Below, piece by piece: positions 1 to 20,600 of a stretch of 64,000 nt of DNA. The stretch lies in the NCBI GenBank assembly GCA_013339895.1, contig JABACO010000007.1:10135645-10199644 (forward strand), read 5' to 3'. The notes beneath the pieces are model-generated. The model had not been told where the DNA came from, did not search any database, and saw nothing but the letters and a program-made list of their open reading frames with translations. Made by a program: the position numbers and the translations under genes. Numbering within the stretch: position 1 is the first letter of the stretch; every line of letters starts with the position of its first letter. This DNA is from Ephydatia muelleri. Taxonomy: Eukaryota; Porifera; Demospongiae; Spongillida; Spongillidae.

Positions 1-543
1 GTAGTGGAGGCATAAAGAATGATAAGAAGTTGTTAAAGGATCAAGGATTTTGCCAAACAGGAAAGCTTTATTACACAATTGTACTTAACTACAGAAAGAT
101 GGATGTGAGTGTGTAAGAACTTAAAGTCTTATGCACGTTGCAGGGACCCTCCACACACACACCACAATTTTTTGGCCAACTGTATAAATTTAACTCATCA
201 AGGAATGATAGCCGTAGCCGACAACAACTTTTTCGATGACAACATCGTACGCATCACGATTAAAAAATAAATTCGTGCCTCTCTACATGAAGACTTGTAT
301 ATTTAATTATTCAAAAGAAATCAGCCCCCCATACACACACTTTTTAATATTGTACCATGAGCCCAGTGCTGTGGTGAATACAGTGATATTCTTTGCCACA
401 TGTATACAGTGGTATGGGACACCAATCCTATGGGGGTACAATGCATGTACACTGAGGACCAATTCTTTGGGGGTACAATGCATGTACATGACATAGAGCT
501 CTCACTTTAGAGACGGTACATACACGTATAGGTACATGTAGCT

Positions 544-545
<2 letters not shown>
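1..545. other. No gene recognised
   Basis: No exon with recognisable protein similarity or splice sites is visible on either strand. The only local structure is two copies of a short motif around 420-490 (a 'ggggtacaatgcatgtac' type sequence occurs twice). Confidence 0.5.
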
Positions 546-595
<50 letters not shown>

Positions 596-830
596 CGTGT
601 GTGTATCTGTGTGCCTGTCTGTGTGGGTCCATATCCGCATGTGTGTGTTTGTGTGTATGTCATGTGTGTGTGTTGTGTGTGCCTGTCTGTGTGAGTCCAT
701 ATCCGCATGTGTGTGTTTGTGTGTATGTCATGTGTGTGTTGTGTGTTTGTGTGTGTATGTCATGTGTGTGTTAGTGTGTCTGTGTATCTGTATGTTGTGT
801 GTGTGCCTGTGTGAGCGTTTCTGCGTGTGT
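546..830. repeat. TG microsatellite and degenerate TG-rich tract
   Basis: A pure TG run of about 45 bp (546-590) grades into a compound TG/TA/TC tract. Within it a block of about 95 bp ('gtgagtccatatccgcatgt' core at 624 and 692) is duplicated. Cys/Val-rich ORFs here are frame shadows of the repeat. Confidence 0.95.
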
Positions 831-1129
831 ATTGCCACATTTATACAGTGGTGTGTGTGTTATGCAAGTGTGCAATGTATGTGTACATTTAGAGTACCAG
901 ATGGGGACACAATGTATTCAATCCTTGGAGACACGATACATGTACAGAATACTTGGTACACAAATTTACATAGAATCAGTGGTGTGTACAAACATGCACA
1001 AGTGCAGTTGAATAGAATGCATGTGCATGTGCATGTGACAGTGTTTGTGAGTGATAGTGTTTGTACCATCATCAGACAGGTGCATTGTTTGCCACATGTA
1101 TAACTGGTGTGTGCAAGTACGCTGTACAC

Positions 1130-1130
<1 letters not shown>

Positions 1131-1163
<33 letters not shown>

Positions 1164-1180
1164 ATGTTTGTGTGTGTGGT
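1131..1180. repeat. TG microsatellite
   Basis: Alternating TG run with few interruptions, in TG-rich non-coding DNA (830-1260). No gene is seen from 831 to 1671. Confidence 0.9.
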
Positions 1181-1671
1181 TGTGTATAAGAATATACGAC
1201 ATACGAGTGTGTACAGGGCTATGTACGCAACCAATGCAAGTGTGTGCACAAGTGTGAGCCAGCATGAGTTCATGTACTATGTGTGAGCTGAAAGTTGTGT
1301 GAGACCGAAATCATAGCCAAGTGGGCGTGGCAGATATAAGACGATGATTTTAGCAAGATGATGGCAAACAGACACGACTAGAGGATGATGTGAGTGCGTA
1401 GCAAATAGCCTTACGTGTGCCGTTTTGAATACTGCCGGCGACGTGGGAGGCACAAGGCTATACTGCAACCATTCACTTGGATCCGTTAATTAGGTACGAT
1501 CATCTGGAAAACAGCAGTCTTTTTCTTCTTTTAATTTTCCCGCATAAACTCACTGCCTGAGTGACAGTTGGGAACGGCTAGCTTAGTTGGGAGAAATGGG
1601 CGGAACAAAGAAGTTATCAAAATTTATTGTGGATTAGGAGAATGGAACACGGATTGCATTCAAAAATGGTG

Positions 1672-2036
1672 CAATCGAGCGGGAAATGTGCATTAACTTT
1701 GCACAGCTGTATCTCCGTGACGGATAGAGTAAAAATTAACGAACTGTACACATCAATAGCAACAGGACCCCTGTACGTACATACTGAATTTGAAGCGATT
1801 TGAATGCTCCTATCTGAAGATGTGGCTGTTTTGAACCCCATGGGGTATCGGACCTCGTAGGAACTGGTGCAAGGTCCCAAAATATGCTTCCCCGCAGTGA
1901 AACGGTGTAGTATGCAGTGTTGAAAATAGGAAGTCGATAGCATTAACCGTTGGGAAGTTCTAGCGATTCAAACGCGATGCATTTTAATAACATTTTATAA
2001 TATATCCGTGGGGCAATTTTCGCGGAAACTGTCCCA
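1672..2036. mobile_element. Diverged single arm of the foldback element found intact at 62985-63772
   Basis: The stretch from 'gagcgggaaatgtg' to 'cgcggaaactgtccca' runs collinear with the right arm of the long inverted repeat at 63387-63772. Shared blocks include 'gaaaataggaagtcga', 'gcattaaccgtt' and the terminal 'cgcggaaactgtccca'. Only one arm is present and it is clearly older (many substitutions and indels). A further terminal-like scrap is at about 3236-3258. Confidence 0.75.
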
Positions 2037-5000
2037 AATACTTCAGGTACATGCAACAGTACACGCACCCACACCCACACACAAACCTTGAACCATACCT
2101 TCCATCAGCAGCCAATATGACCACCAGTTTCTTCTCTCGCCTGTGCCGAACGACACTCTCTTTTTAAGCACACGTTTTGTCTTTTTTGCAATGCTATGGT
2201 ATCATCTCACCAGCTCCCTAAGGAAATAGAAAGATCACAACTGGTGCACTGTACGACCACTGATCAAGTCATAGACTATATCTGTGTACTCTACATACCT
2301 CCAACCCTGACACCCGACACCACCTACAATCCTAGTACACACCCAACACTCATATAATCCTCCAATAAGCTACACACCACCTCCTACACCCCAGCTAGGT
2401 ACGTATATATGCAGGTAGAAATTGGATGCGCGCTATAATTAGAACTTACTTCAAAATGAGTTAACTACTGTCATCGTTTTTCAAACACTAGCTGGAAACA
2501 ACGACATTTTACACAATAAAAGACCCCTTATTTTGTACTCCGACTGAACAAACAGAGCTTTGCGTCTCTGTCAAAGTAGTGCTGGTTTCACCACATTGCA
2601 TACGGTATTTTATACACGAGCGCGAACGATACAAAACCTCCGATCGCGACAAAAAAAATAGCATGAAAATATGCCAGGGAGTGTAACTTGCAGACTTACA
2701 TATCGCTTTATTCTTCTCCTGTATGTAGCTCAAACACCATTCAGAACCTATACAGAGGCTCTGTAATTGCGGATAATTAGTAATTCCGGCCGGTAAATCA
2801 CTTCAACTGGTATAGCTGAGCACTACTTGATTCAGTGAAGTGATCTTTGGGTCAGTGTTCTTTTTGCGACGTGTAATTGAAATAATATGGTTATGAAACC
2901 ACTGCGTCGGTAAAAGATGTAAAGTGACGCTTACATGTATGTATGCTGTCAACAATAATTATCGTCACTCCTCACTATATAGTGTCGTCAGACACCCCTT
3001 TTTCAACCAATAGTTTTTCACTAAATTCCACAGAATTAACGTCACTCGTCACAGATTGAGCTTCACTCTTTTGCTAAAGAGTGAAGCTAGCAAAGAGTGT
3101 CCTTCACTTTTGCGCTCTACGCCATGGAGTTGTACATGAATTTTTAATTAGCCATACATTTCAACGCAAACGTAACATCTCTATTGCGCGTACTGGAAAT
3201 TTTATAAAGTATGTATTAGGTCTATATTTTCGGCATTTTCGCTGAAACGATCCCATATGATGACACTGCTATGTTCTAGCAGAGATAATATCTCTGGTTC
3301 TAGCCAACTAAACGAGGAATTCTCAGAGGTCATGTGAAATCAAAGTACCAGAAGCACACCAAAACTGTGGTAAAATATATAAAACTTTGCCAATTGAAGA
3401 TAGGGTATGTCAGCTATTAATGGCATCTACATACCAATGTCTAACACTTATAAATATGCGTCAGAGATACAACTATACTTGAGTGAGGTTGAAAGCGATG
3501 AACGAGGAAGGGCTTCTGTACTGTTTAATTTAAGAAATAAGCTCATAGTTAGGTCAGAGGTACTGTATATTTGCAACAGTTGACTGTACAGTTTGAGTTA
3601 TTGATGTCTTTAAACACATCCTTTCGGGGCTGTCAAACAACACTTCATGATTACTCAACCCAAAGCCATTGAACTCCAGACTCTGCCCGGTATTTGTTAT
3701 GTGCAAGTGTTTCAGGGATGTGAGGCTGAGGAATGTGTGCTGATTGCCACACTGTGTGCATAAAATGGGTCGAAAAAAGCACTGAGCTGAATGATGTGTG
3801 TCTAGTCTCGTTCCCAGGCCGACATTACGGATGGATTACATCATAGTATCACATAAGTTGTGATCCAGAGAAAAATGTCCTATTACCACCATCAATGCAT
3901 TTTGATTTGGAAATCACCCTCCGCCCTATTTAGTAGGCCTCATGCTAAATGAATCTATGCTTCGTCCCCACCAGCAAGGCAGTTCCTAATTGTGCGTTTC
4001 GCTGTTTACGGTTTATATGGCTTATAATTTTGTAACTATGGTAATAAATTCATGACGTAACCCATGTGGCTGTGCACACGAAGATGGCGCCAACAGTGAT
4101 AAGCTCTGTGAACAAGTAGCGTACTTGTTCTTAAGTAGGAGCAGTTTTAGGAGTTTTTTTTCCGACGTAATCTCAATATGCTCACAGTGGACGGGTGGAG
4201 ATGTTTTTGAGGTGTCATTACTTGCACGTGAACACACTACGGTTTTGATGGGTAAGTATCGCGTGTATTTGGATGCTGTTGTACATAAGTAGCGTGTATG
4301 TCGGCTGTGTATGTTCTGCTGTTATGAGGAGTACGTTTTCCAAGTTAAAACACGTCGTAATTAGTATTTGTCAGAAAATCGAAACACGTGTGACATTTTG
4401 AGCGTTGTGTGAAGAACAATACACGATGTTGTACTCCTCGCTGTGTGGTATGGCATGCGTGTTAGTGGGTACGTGAACACCCTCGTGTTTAGGTATAACA
4501 GTGCGTGTGTAGCTCACGTGGGCGGGCGCCTTTGGAATGAGCAATGCCTTGCTCACCACTTGTGCGTGTGTGTTGTTCGTTGTTTTGGGAGGAGGCTGTA
4601 GTTTATGATTCGAAGTTTTTGTTCAAAGCCTGTTATGTGTTGTATCAGAATAGTTTGTCAACGCAAGCGTGTGGGTCGAATTGTTTAATGTCTGATCTCC
4701 CGAGCGTCATCACGCGGGTACGTTTGTACACACCCGTTCCACCAGAACTGAATTCCAAAGGCCACACGCATGTTGTGTCATACATTACTAGCTCTGGGTT
4801 TATATAGGTGCCTTCTACAAATTTCTAACCAGGGTGCCAGAGTGACGCTCCCCCCTACTCGTGTGTATCTCTGACACTCAGCAGAGGGGAGAATTGTTGT
4901 TCGATTTCAGTTCTGGTGCGTGGGAACAAAATGGCATTTATGTAAATCTGAATTACACATATCCTACCTTCCTCTAACCACCCCATTCCCCATGCCTTGT

Positions 5001-5428
5001 GTCATCACTTCCACATGCTTCTGTGCTACGGCAAGTGACACATTTCCTTCACTGTTTTGTATGTGTGTTTGTGTATTTGTTTGTGTATGTGTGTGTGTGT
5101 TTGCGTGTATGTGCTTGTGTACATCCGTGTTTCGTATTAACATGTGTGTGTAGTATTTATTGGATGTGCATGAGCACACGTACACTAGCAATGCAACACA
5201 TTTGTGTTCATCCTTTCCATGTGTAAACTCAAGGCTACCCCCTAGAACAAGTTTGTGCGTTCATTGTTTGCACTGTCAGTAGTATGTTGGTTAGGCATAT
5301 GACTTCAGCACATTATCTCATGTGTACACACAAAGTACACACGTGTACTCCAGTGCCTAAACACTCAGAAACTGCTTTCATATTTATTCCTGTAGATGCT
5401 TGCTAATGAATGACCACGCAGTACACGT

Positions 5429-5467
<39 letters not shown>
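5429..5467. repeat. CA microsatellite
   Basis: Pure CA dinucleotide run. Confidence 0.95.
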
Positions 5468-5468
<1 letters not shown>

Positions 5469-5703
5469 CAAAGAACAGCCACATGTCCCAACCAGACCAG
5501 ACATGTCTGTCTGGTTACACAACCTTTTTAAGACTCTTGTTTGCCCCCACATCCAAGGACATGAACTTTGGATATAGCAATTGATTGTTAACCACCTTTA
5601 CCTTGTCTGACCATCGTCTTAACACTTTGCTTTCAGCTGCAAAATTGTGTTTCACAAGTCTTTGGTGTGTGAATATGAACATAAATGGATTTTTATTTCT
5701 CTT

Positions 5704-5706
<3 letters not shown>

Positions 5707-5752
<46 letters not shown>
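5707..5752. repeat. CA microsatellite
   Basis: Pure CA dinucleotide run, about 350 bp upstream of the first R3HDM-like coding exon. Confidence 0.95.
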
Positions 5753-5753
<1 letters not shown>

Positions 5754-6063
5754 CACATACATGTACACATTCACAAACTCACCTACACATGCCACATATC
5801 TTATGCACAGGTCCTAGTTTCATTTCACCATAACACTACTCTAATTGCATCCATTTTCTATTGATATTTTGGATCGACTTTGTATCGAATTTCATTTCAG
5901 AATTTTTGTTGTTGTACTTGTTGATTCGTCTTAATTTGGTGTAGAAACGTCTGCACAGCCACACGAGGACTGTTCGTGAACTCCAGATTAGTTTGGTTTT
6001 TTGTTCTTTTTTTTTCATCGGAATTTGTGGTCCTCAGTTCTCTGAGCAAGACACACATTTGCA

Positions 6064-14711
<8,648 letters not shown>

Positions 14712-14811
14712 NNNNNNNNNNNNNNNNNNNNNNNNNNNNNNNNNNNNNNNNNNNNNNNNNNNNNNNNNNNNNNNNNNNNNNNNNNNNNNNNNNNNNNNNN
14801 NNNNNNNNNNN
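14712..14811. other. Assembly gap (100 N)
   Basis: Exactly 100 N, the usual placeholder for a gap of unknown size. The R3HDM-like CDS enters it in frame and a 36-bp tandem array leaves it. The missing 3' end of the R3HDM-like gene and the missing 5' exon(s) of the V-ATPase gene most simply lie here. Confidence 0.98.
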
Positions 14812-17664
14812 ACCACACACTACTTCCAGAGAGGGGGGAGATACTGTACCACACACTACATCCAGAGAGGGGGGGATACTGTACCACACTACTTCCAGAG
14901 AGGGGGGGGATACTGTACCACACACTACTTCCAGAGAGGGGGGAGATACTGTACCACACACTACATCCAGAGAGGGGGGGATACTGTACCACACACTACT
15001 TCCAGAGAGGGGGGGGATACTGTACCACACACTACTTCCAGAGAGGGGGGGGATACTGTACCACACACTACTTCCAGAGAGGGGGGAGATACTGTACCAC
15101 ACACTACTTCCAGAGAGGGGGGAGATACTGTACCACACACTACTTCCAGAGAGGGGGGAGATACTGTACCACACACTACTTCCAGAGAGGGGGGGGATAC
15201 TGTACCACACACTACTTCCAGAGAGGGGGGAGATACGTACCACACACTACTTCCAGAGAGGGGGGAGATACTGTACCACACACTACTTCCAGAGAGGGGG
15301 AGATACTGTACCACACACTACTTCCAGAGAGGGGGGGGATACTGTACCACACACTACTTCCAGAGAGGGGGGGGATACTGTACCACACACTACTTCCAGA
15401 GAGGGGGGGGATACTGTACCACACACTACTTCCAGAGAGGGGGGAGATACTGTACCACACACTACTTCCAGAGAGGGGGGAGATACTGTACCACACACTA
15501 CTTCCAGAGAGGGGGAGATACTGTACCACACACTACTCCAGAGAGGGGGGGGATACTGTACCACACACTACTTCCAGAGGGGGGAGATACTGTACCACAC
15601 ACTACTTCCAGAGAGGGGGGAGATACTGTACCACACACTACTTCCAGAGAGGGGGGGATACTGTACCACACACTACTTCCAGAGAGGGGGGGATACTGTA
15701 CCACACACTACTTCCAGAGAGGGGGGAGATACTGTACCACACACTACTTCCAGAGAGGGGGGAGATACTGTACCACACACTACATCCAGAGAGGGGGGAG
15801 ATACTGTACCACACACTACTTCCAGAGAGGGGGAGATACTGTACCACACACTACTTCCAGAGAGGGGGGAGATACTGTACCACACACTACTTCCAGAGAG
15901 GGGGGAGATACTGTACCACACACTACATCCAGAGAGGGGGAGATACTGTACCACACACTACTTCCAGAGAGGGGGGGATACTGTACCACACACTACTTCC
16001 AGAGAGGGGGGGGATACTGTACCACACACTACATCCAGAGAGGGGGAGATACTGTACCACACACTACTTCCAGAGAGGGGGGAGATACTGTACCACACAC
16101 TACTTCCAGAGAGGGGGAGATACTGTACCACACACTACTTCCAGAGAGGGGGGAGATACTGTACCACACTACTTCCAGAGAGGGGGGAGATACTGTACCA
16201 CACACTACTTCCAGAGAGGGGGGGGATACTGTACCACACAACTACTTCCAGAGAGGGGGGAGATACTGTACCACACACTACTTCCAGAGAGGGGGGGGAT
16301 ACTGTACCACACACTACTTCCAGAGAGGGGGGGATACTGTACCACACACTACTTCCAGAGAGGGGGGAGATACTGTACCACACACTACTTCCAGAGAGGG
16401 GGAGATACTGTACCACACACTACTTCCAGAGAGGGGGGAGATACTGTACCACACACTACTTCCAGAGAGGGGGGGGATACTGTACCACACACTACATCCA
16501 GAGAGGGGGAGATACTGTACCACACACTACTTCCAGAGAGGGGGGAGATACTGTACCCACACTACTTCCAGAGAGGGGGAGATACTGTACACACCACATT
16601 CCAGAGAGGGGGAGATACTGTACCACACACTACTTCCAGAGAGGGGGGAGATATGTACCACAACACTACTTCCAGAGAGGGGGGAGATACTGTACCACAC
16701 ATACTTCCAGAGAGGGGGGGAGATACTGTACCACACACTACTTCCAGAGAGGGGGGAGATAGTACCACACACTACTTCCAGAGAGGGGGGAGATACTGTA
16801 CCACACACTACTTCCAGAGAGGGGGGAGATACTGTACCACACACTACTTCCAGAGAGGGGGGGGATACTGTACCACACACTACTTCCAGAGAGGGGGGGA
16901 TACTGTACCACACACTACTTCCAGAGAGGGGGGGGATACTGTACCACACACTACTTCCAGAGAGGGGGAGATACTGTACACACACTACTTCCAGAGAGGG
17001 GGGAGATACTGTACCACACACTTCCAGAGAGGGGGGAGATACTGTACCACACACTACTTCCAGAGAGGGGGGGATACTGTACCACACACTACTTCCAGAG
17101 AGGGGGGGGATACTGTACCACACACTACTTCCAGAGAGGGGGGGGATACTGTACCACACACTACTTCCAGAGAGGGGGGGATACTGTACCACACACTACT
17201 TCCAGAGAGGGGGGAGATACTGTACCACACACTACTTCCAGAGAGGGGGGAGATACTGTACCACACACTACTTCCAGAGAGGGGGGGATACTGTACCACA
17301 CACTACTTCCAGAGAGGGGGGAGATACTGTACCACACACTGCTTCCAGAGAGGGGGGAGATACTGTACCACACACTACTTCCAGAGAGGGGGGAGATACT
17401 GTACCACACACTACTTCCAGAGAGGGGGGAGATACTGTACCACCACACTACTTCCAGAGAGGGGGGGGATACTGTACCACACACTACTTCCAGAGAGGGG
17501 GGAGATACTGTACCACACACTACTTCCAGAGAGGGGGGAGATACTGTACCACACACTACTTCCAGAGAGGGGGGAGATACTGTACCACACACTACTTCCA
17601 GAGAGGGGGGGGATACTGTACCACACACTACTTCCAGAGAGGGGGGAGATACGTACCACACACT
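14812..17664. repeat. 36-bp tandem array (about 79 copies)
   Basis: Head-to-tail copies of a unit of about 36 bp containing 'acactacttccagagagg', then a run of 5-8 G and 'gatactgtacc'. Unit length varies by 1-2 bp, mainly in the G run. A minority variant has 'acatcc' for 'acttcc', dispersed through the array. It abuts the N gap on the left and ends 17 bp before a V-ATPase splice acceptor. Long ORFs on both strands are repeat read-through and are not annotated as genes. Confidence 0.97.
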
Positions 17665-17681
17665 GTCTTTCTTTTATGCAG

Positions 17682-20600
17682 GTTTCCTTAACAATGAGCT
17701 GGATAAGGCCAAGATCCCTATCCACCCATGTGAGAACATGGAGGCCCCAGATCCTCAGACCATGATTGACCTGGAGGTGAGAGCACCGTGCCAGTGTACC
17801 TGAGATGGGAGGGGGAGGGGGCGGAGAGGGAGGGGGAGGGGCGGAGAGAGATGGGAGGGGGAGGGGGCGGAGATGGGAGGGGGAGGGGGCGGAGATGGGA
17901 GGGGGAGGGGGCGGAGATGGGAGGGGGGGGCGGAGAGGGAGGGGGGGGGGGCGGAGAGATGGGAGGGGGAGGGGGCGGGAGAGGGGAGGGGAGGGCGGAG
18001 ATGGGAGGGGGAGGGGGCGGAGATGGGAGGGGGAGGGGGCGGAGATGGGAGGGGGAGGGGGCGGAGATGGGAGGGGAGGGGGCGGAGATGGGGGGGGAGG
18101 GGCGGAGATGGGAGGGGGAGGGGGGGCGGAGATGGGAGGGGGAGGGGCGGAGATGGGAGGGGAGGGGGCGGAGATGGGAGGGGGAGGGGGCGGAGATGGG
18201 AGGGGAGGCGGAGATGGAGAGGGGAGGGTGGAGATGGAAAGAGGGAGAATGGAGATGGAAAGGGGTGGGAGTGGGTGGAGAGGGAGGGGGAGGGGGCGGA
18301 GATGGGAGGGGGAGGGGGCGGAGATGGGAGGGGGAGGGGGCGGAGATGGGAGGGGGAGGGTGGAGATGGAAAGAGGGAGAATGGAGATGGAAAGGGGTGG
18401 GAGGTGGAGGTGGAGGGTAGACCATTGATGTCAGCATAGGTGTAGGGGATGGCAGTGTGCCTTTTAATGCAACCGGACAGTGCATCCGGCAGAATGTCCC
18501 GTACATTTTCACCTAGCAGCGATAGTTTTGTTGCCTCATTTACGAAGTAGTAGTAGGAGAAGTGTTGATCTGAGTTCTTTGCTCTCTTATTTTGGTGCAG
18601 TCCAGGTTTGAGTCATTGGAGCAGGAGGCGAAGGAGATCAACGTGAACAAGCAGTCCCTGAAGAAGAACCTTCTGGACTTGAAGGAGCTGCACCACATCC
18701 TCCGGAAGACACTGGTGTTCTTCACAGAAGCAGAGCAGGGGACCATGAGGACCCAGGGAGTCATGGAGACGGGGGGAGGAGGGAAAAGGTGCGCCGGTAC
18801 GCAACTGTGTGCCTGTGTAAGGGGTGGGGAGGAGGTCGGGGGAAATAATGGGCTGCCATGTGTCTGGTGTAGGAGAGGCTTAGTGCTGTTAATGCAATCA
18901 AACTCCTGATGACGTAAGGGTGGGAGTCACATCTCCTTGTGTACAGCTTGTTGTTGTTGATGTGGGGACGTCGCTAAGAATGTGTGTGTGTTGCAGCTTA
19001 ACCTTTTATTACCCAGCTGTAGTGTTGTGGATGAGGTGTTTTGTTCATGGCTGTCTTTCTTTAGGACTTCTGAACGAAGATGAACAGGGTAGTGCCCAGG
19101 CCATGAAGTTCACGTAAGTGTGTGTGTTCAGGGTGTTTATTCTGTGTACGTGTTACATGTACATGTATGGTTTATTTGAGTGTTGATGATTCTAGACTCC
19201 TTCCGATCTCACTTGCCCTCCCTCCTTCCTTTGCCCTTCTCCCTCCCTAAGGTTGTCACTGGTGTGATTGCTTGTGAGCGTCTACCAGTGTTTGAACGTG
19301 TGTTGTGGAGAGCGTGTCGTGGTAATGTGTTCCTGAGAAGCGCCCAAATAGAGGAGTACCTGGAAGACCCAAATACAGTATGTGTAACCAAATACCTTAC
19401 TGCAGTGGTCTGTTGTCATGTTTTTAAATTGGCCCCCCCCAACCCACCACCCCACCCCACCCCAAATCCCTTATGCTCTTTCATACATGGACTTGCGGTG
19501 ATTTCTCTCTCTATCATGTTCATATTTCATCTCCTGGTGTGTTGCTGGTGTTGCTGCTCTGTTGCAATGGGGAGCTGACTCTGTTTCGTTTGATACCGGC
19601 CCCCAAAACATTTAAATGAGGGAAAATGTGCATGTACATGTATTTTTGAGTACTTTGTTGGCTACAAAGAGTTGTTGATGTATGGTTGCTTCATTTCGTT
19701 TCCAGGGCGACCTGGTCAGCAAGTGTGTGTTCATCCTGTTCTTTCAAGGAGACCAACTGAGAACCAGAGTGAAGAGATCTTTGAAGGGTGAGTGGTGGGC
19801 ATTTTTTGGAGAAGAGAGTTGCGGGCATTGTGTGGTTACAACAGTGTAGTGTGCTGCACACAGAGAGACAATCACCACTTCACAACCACTCCCCTCTCCA
19901 AATAGACATGTATCGTACATGACATTTCAATAAAGTGCAGGTTGCATGTGCTTATCTGTTGTGTCCTTCTATACGACAGTGGTGTGGAGGCAAGCAACAC
20001 TGCACTTTCATATTCACTTTATAAAACGCTTGATTGACACGCGGAGCTAACCTTCTACAGTGTGTGTGTCCTGATGATGATAGCGCTGTAGCTGGTTCAT
20101 GTAGCTGGCTCGTACAGTAGCTGGTGCATATAGTGCAAGAAGTAAAAAGAATTACCCGCGCATGATGTACATTGATGTTAATAATATAAATTTTGGTAAA
20201 ATTATAAACAGTTCTCATGATGATATTTCAACATGAAGATTGTGGCATGTCCTTTTCATGCTGGTTTGTATGGAGAAAAAAAAAAAACCTTTTATTTATT
20301 AGACCTGATATCTAAATTATGCTGTGTGTCTGCTCTTCCCTATTCAATAGTTTCCGTGCCACACTGTACCAGTGTCCAGAGACAGCCAAGGATCGTTTTA
20401 AGATGCTCACGGATGTAGAGAACCGTATCAATGACTTGCAGAATGTACTGCGGACCACCGAGGATCACTGCAACAGACACCTGCTGGACATTGCTGAACG
20501 CATCTCTGAGTGGCAGCAGATGGTATGGGACCCCCCCCCCCCCCCCCCTGTGTGTGTGCTGAGATGGGTCATGGGAATCGTTGGGACAGGGCTATGCTCT

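Larger units (their letters stand above)
2037..6063. other. Long stretch without recognised gene; possible 5' flank of the R3HDM-like gene
   Basis: No coding exon could be supported. Visible items are a 12-bp-stem hairpin at 3059-3088, GT-rich sequence at 5060-5150, CA microsatellites at 5429-5467 and 5707-5752, and 'tgacgtaa' followed by 'aagatggcgcc' near 4053-4090. The last pair looks like promoter-type motifs, but nothing proves it. The sequence just before 6064 carries an in-frame TGA, so it is probably 5' untranslated. Confidence 0.4.

Noticed and set aside
546-1273. Cys/Val- and His/Thr-rich ORFs of 60-185 codons
   Set aside because: Translations of TG/CA microsatellites in several frames.
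3059-3088. Hairpin as a possible terminator or iron-response-type element
   Set aside because: No transcript context; the loop sequence does not match any known element.
17718-18512. 264-codon Pro/Ser-rich minus-strand ORF and three Glu/Gly-rich plus-strand ORFs
   Set aside because: Shadows of the G-rich intronic minisatellite inside the V-ATPase gene.
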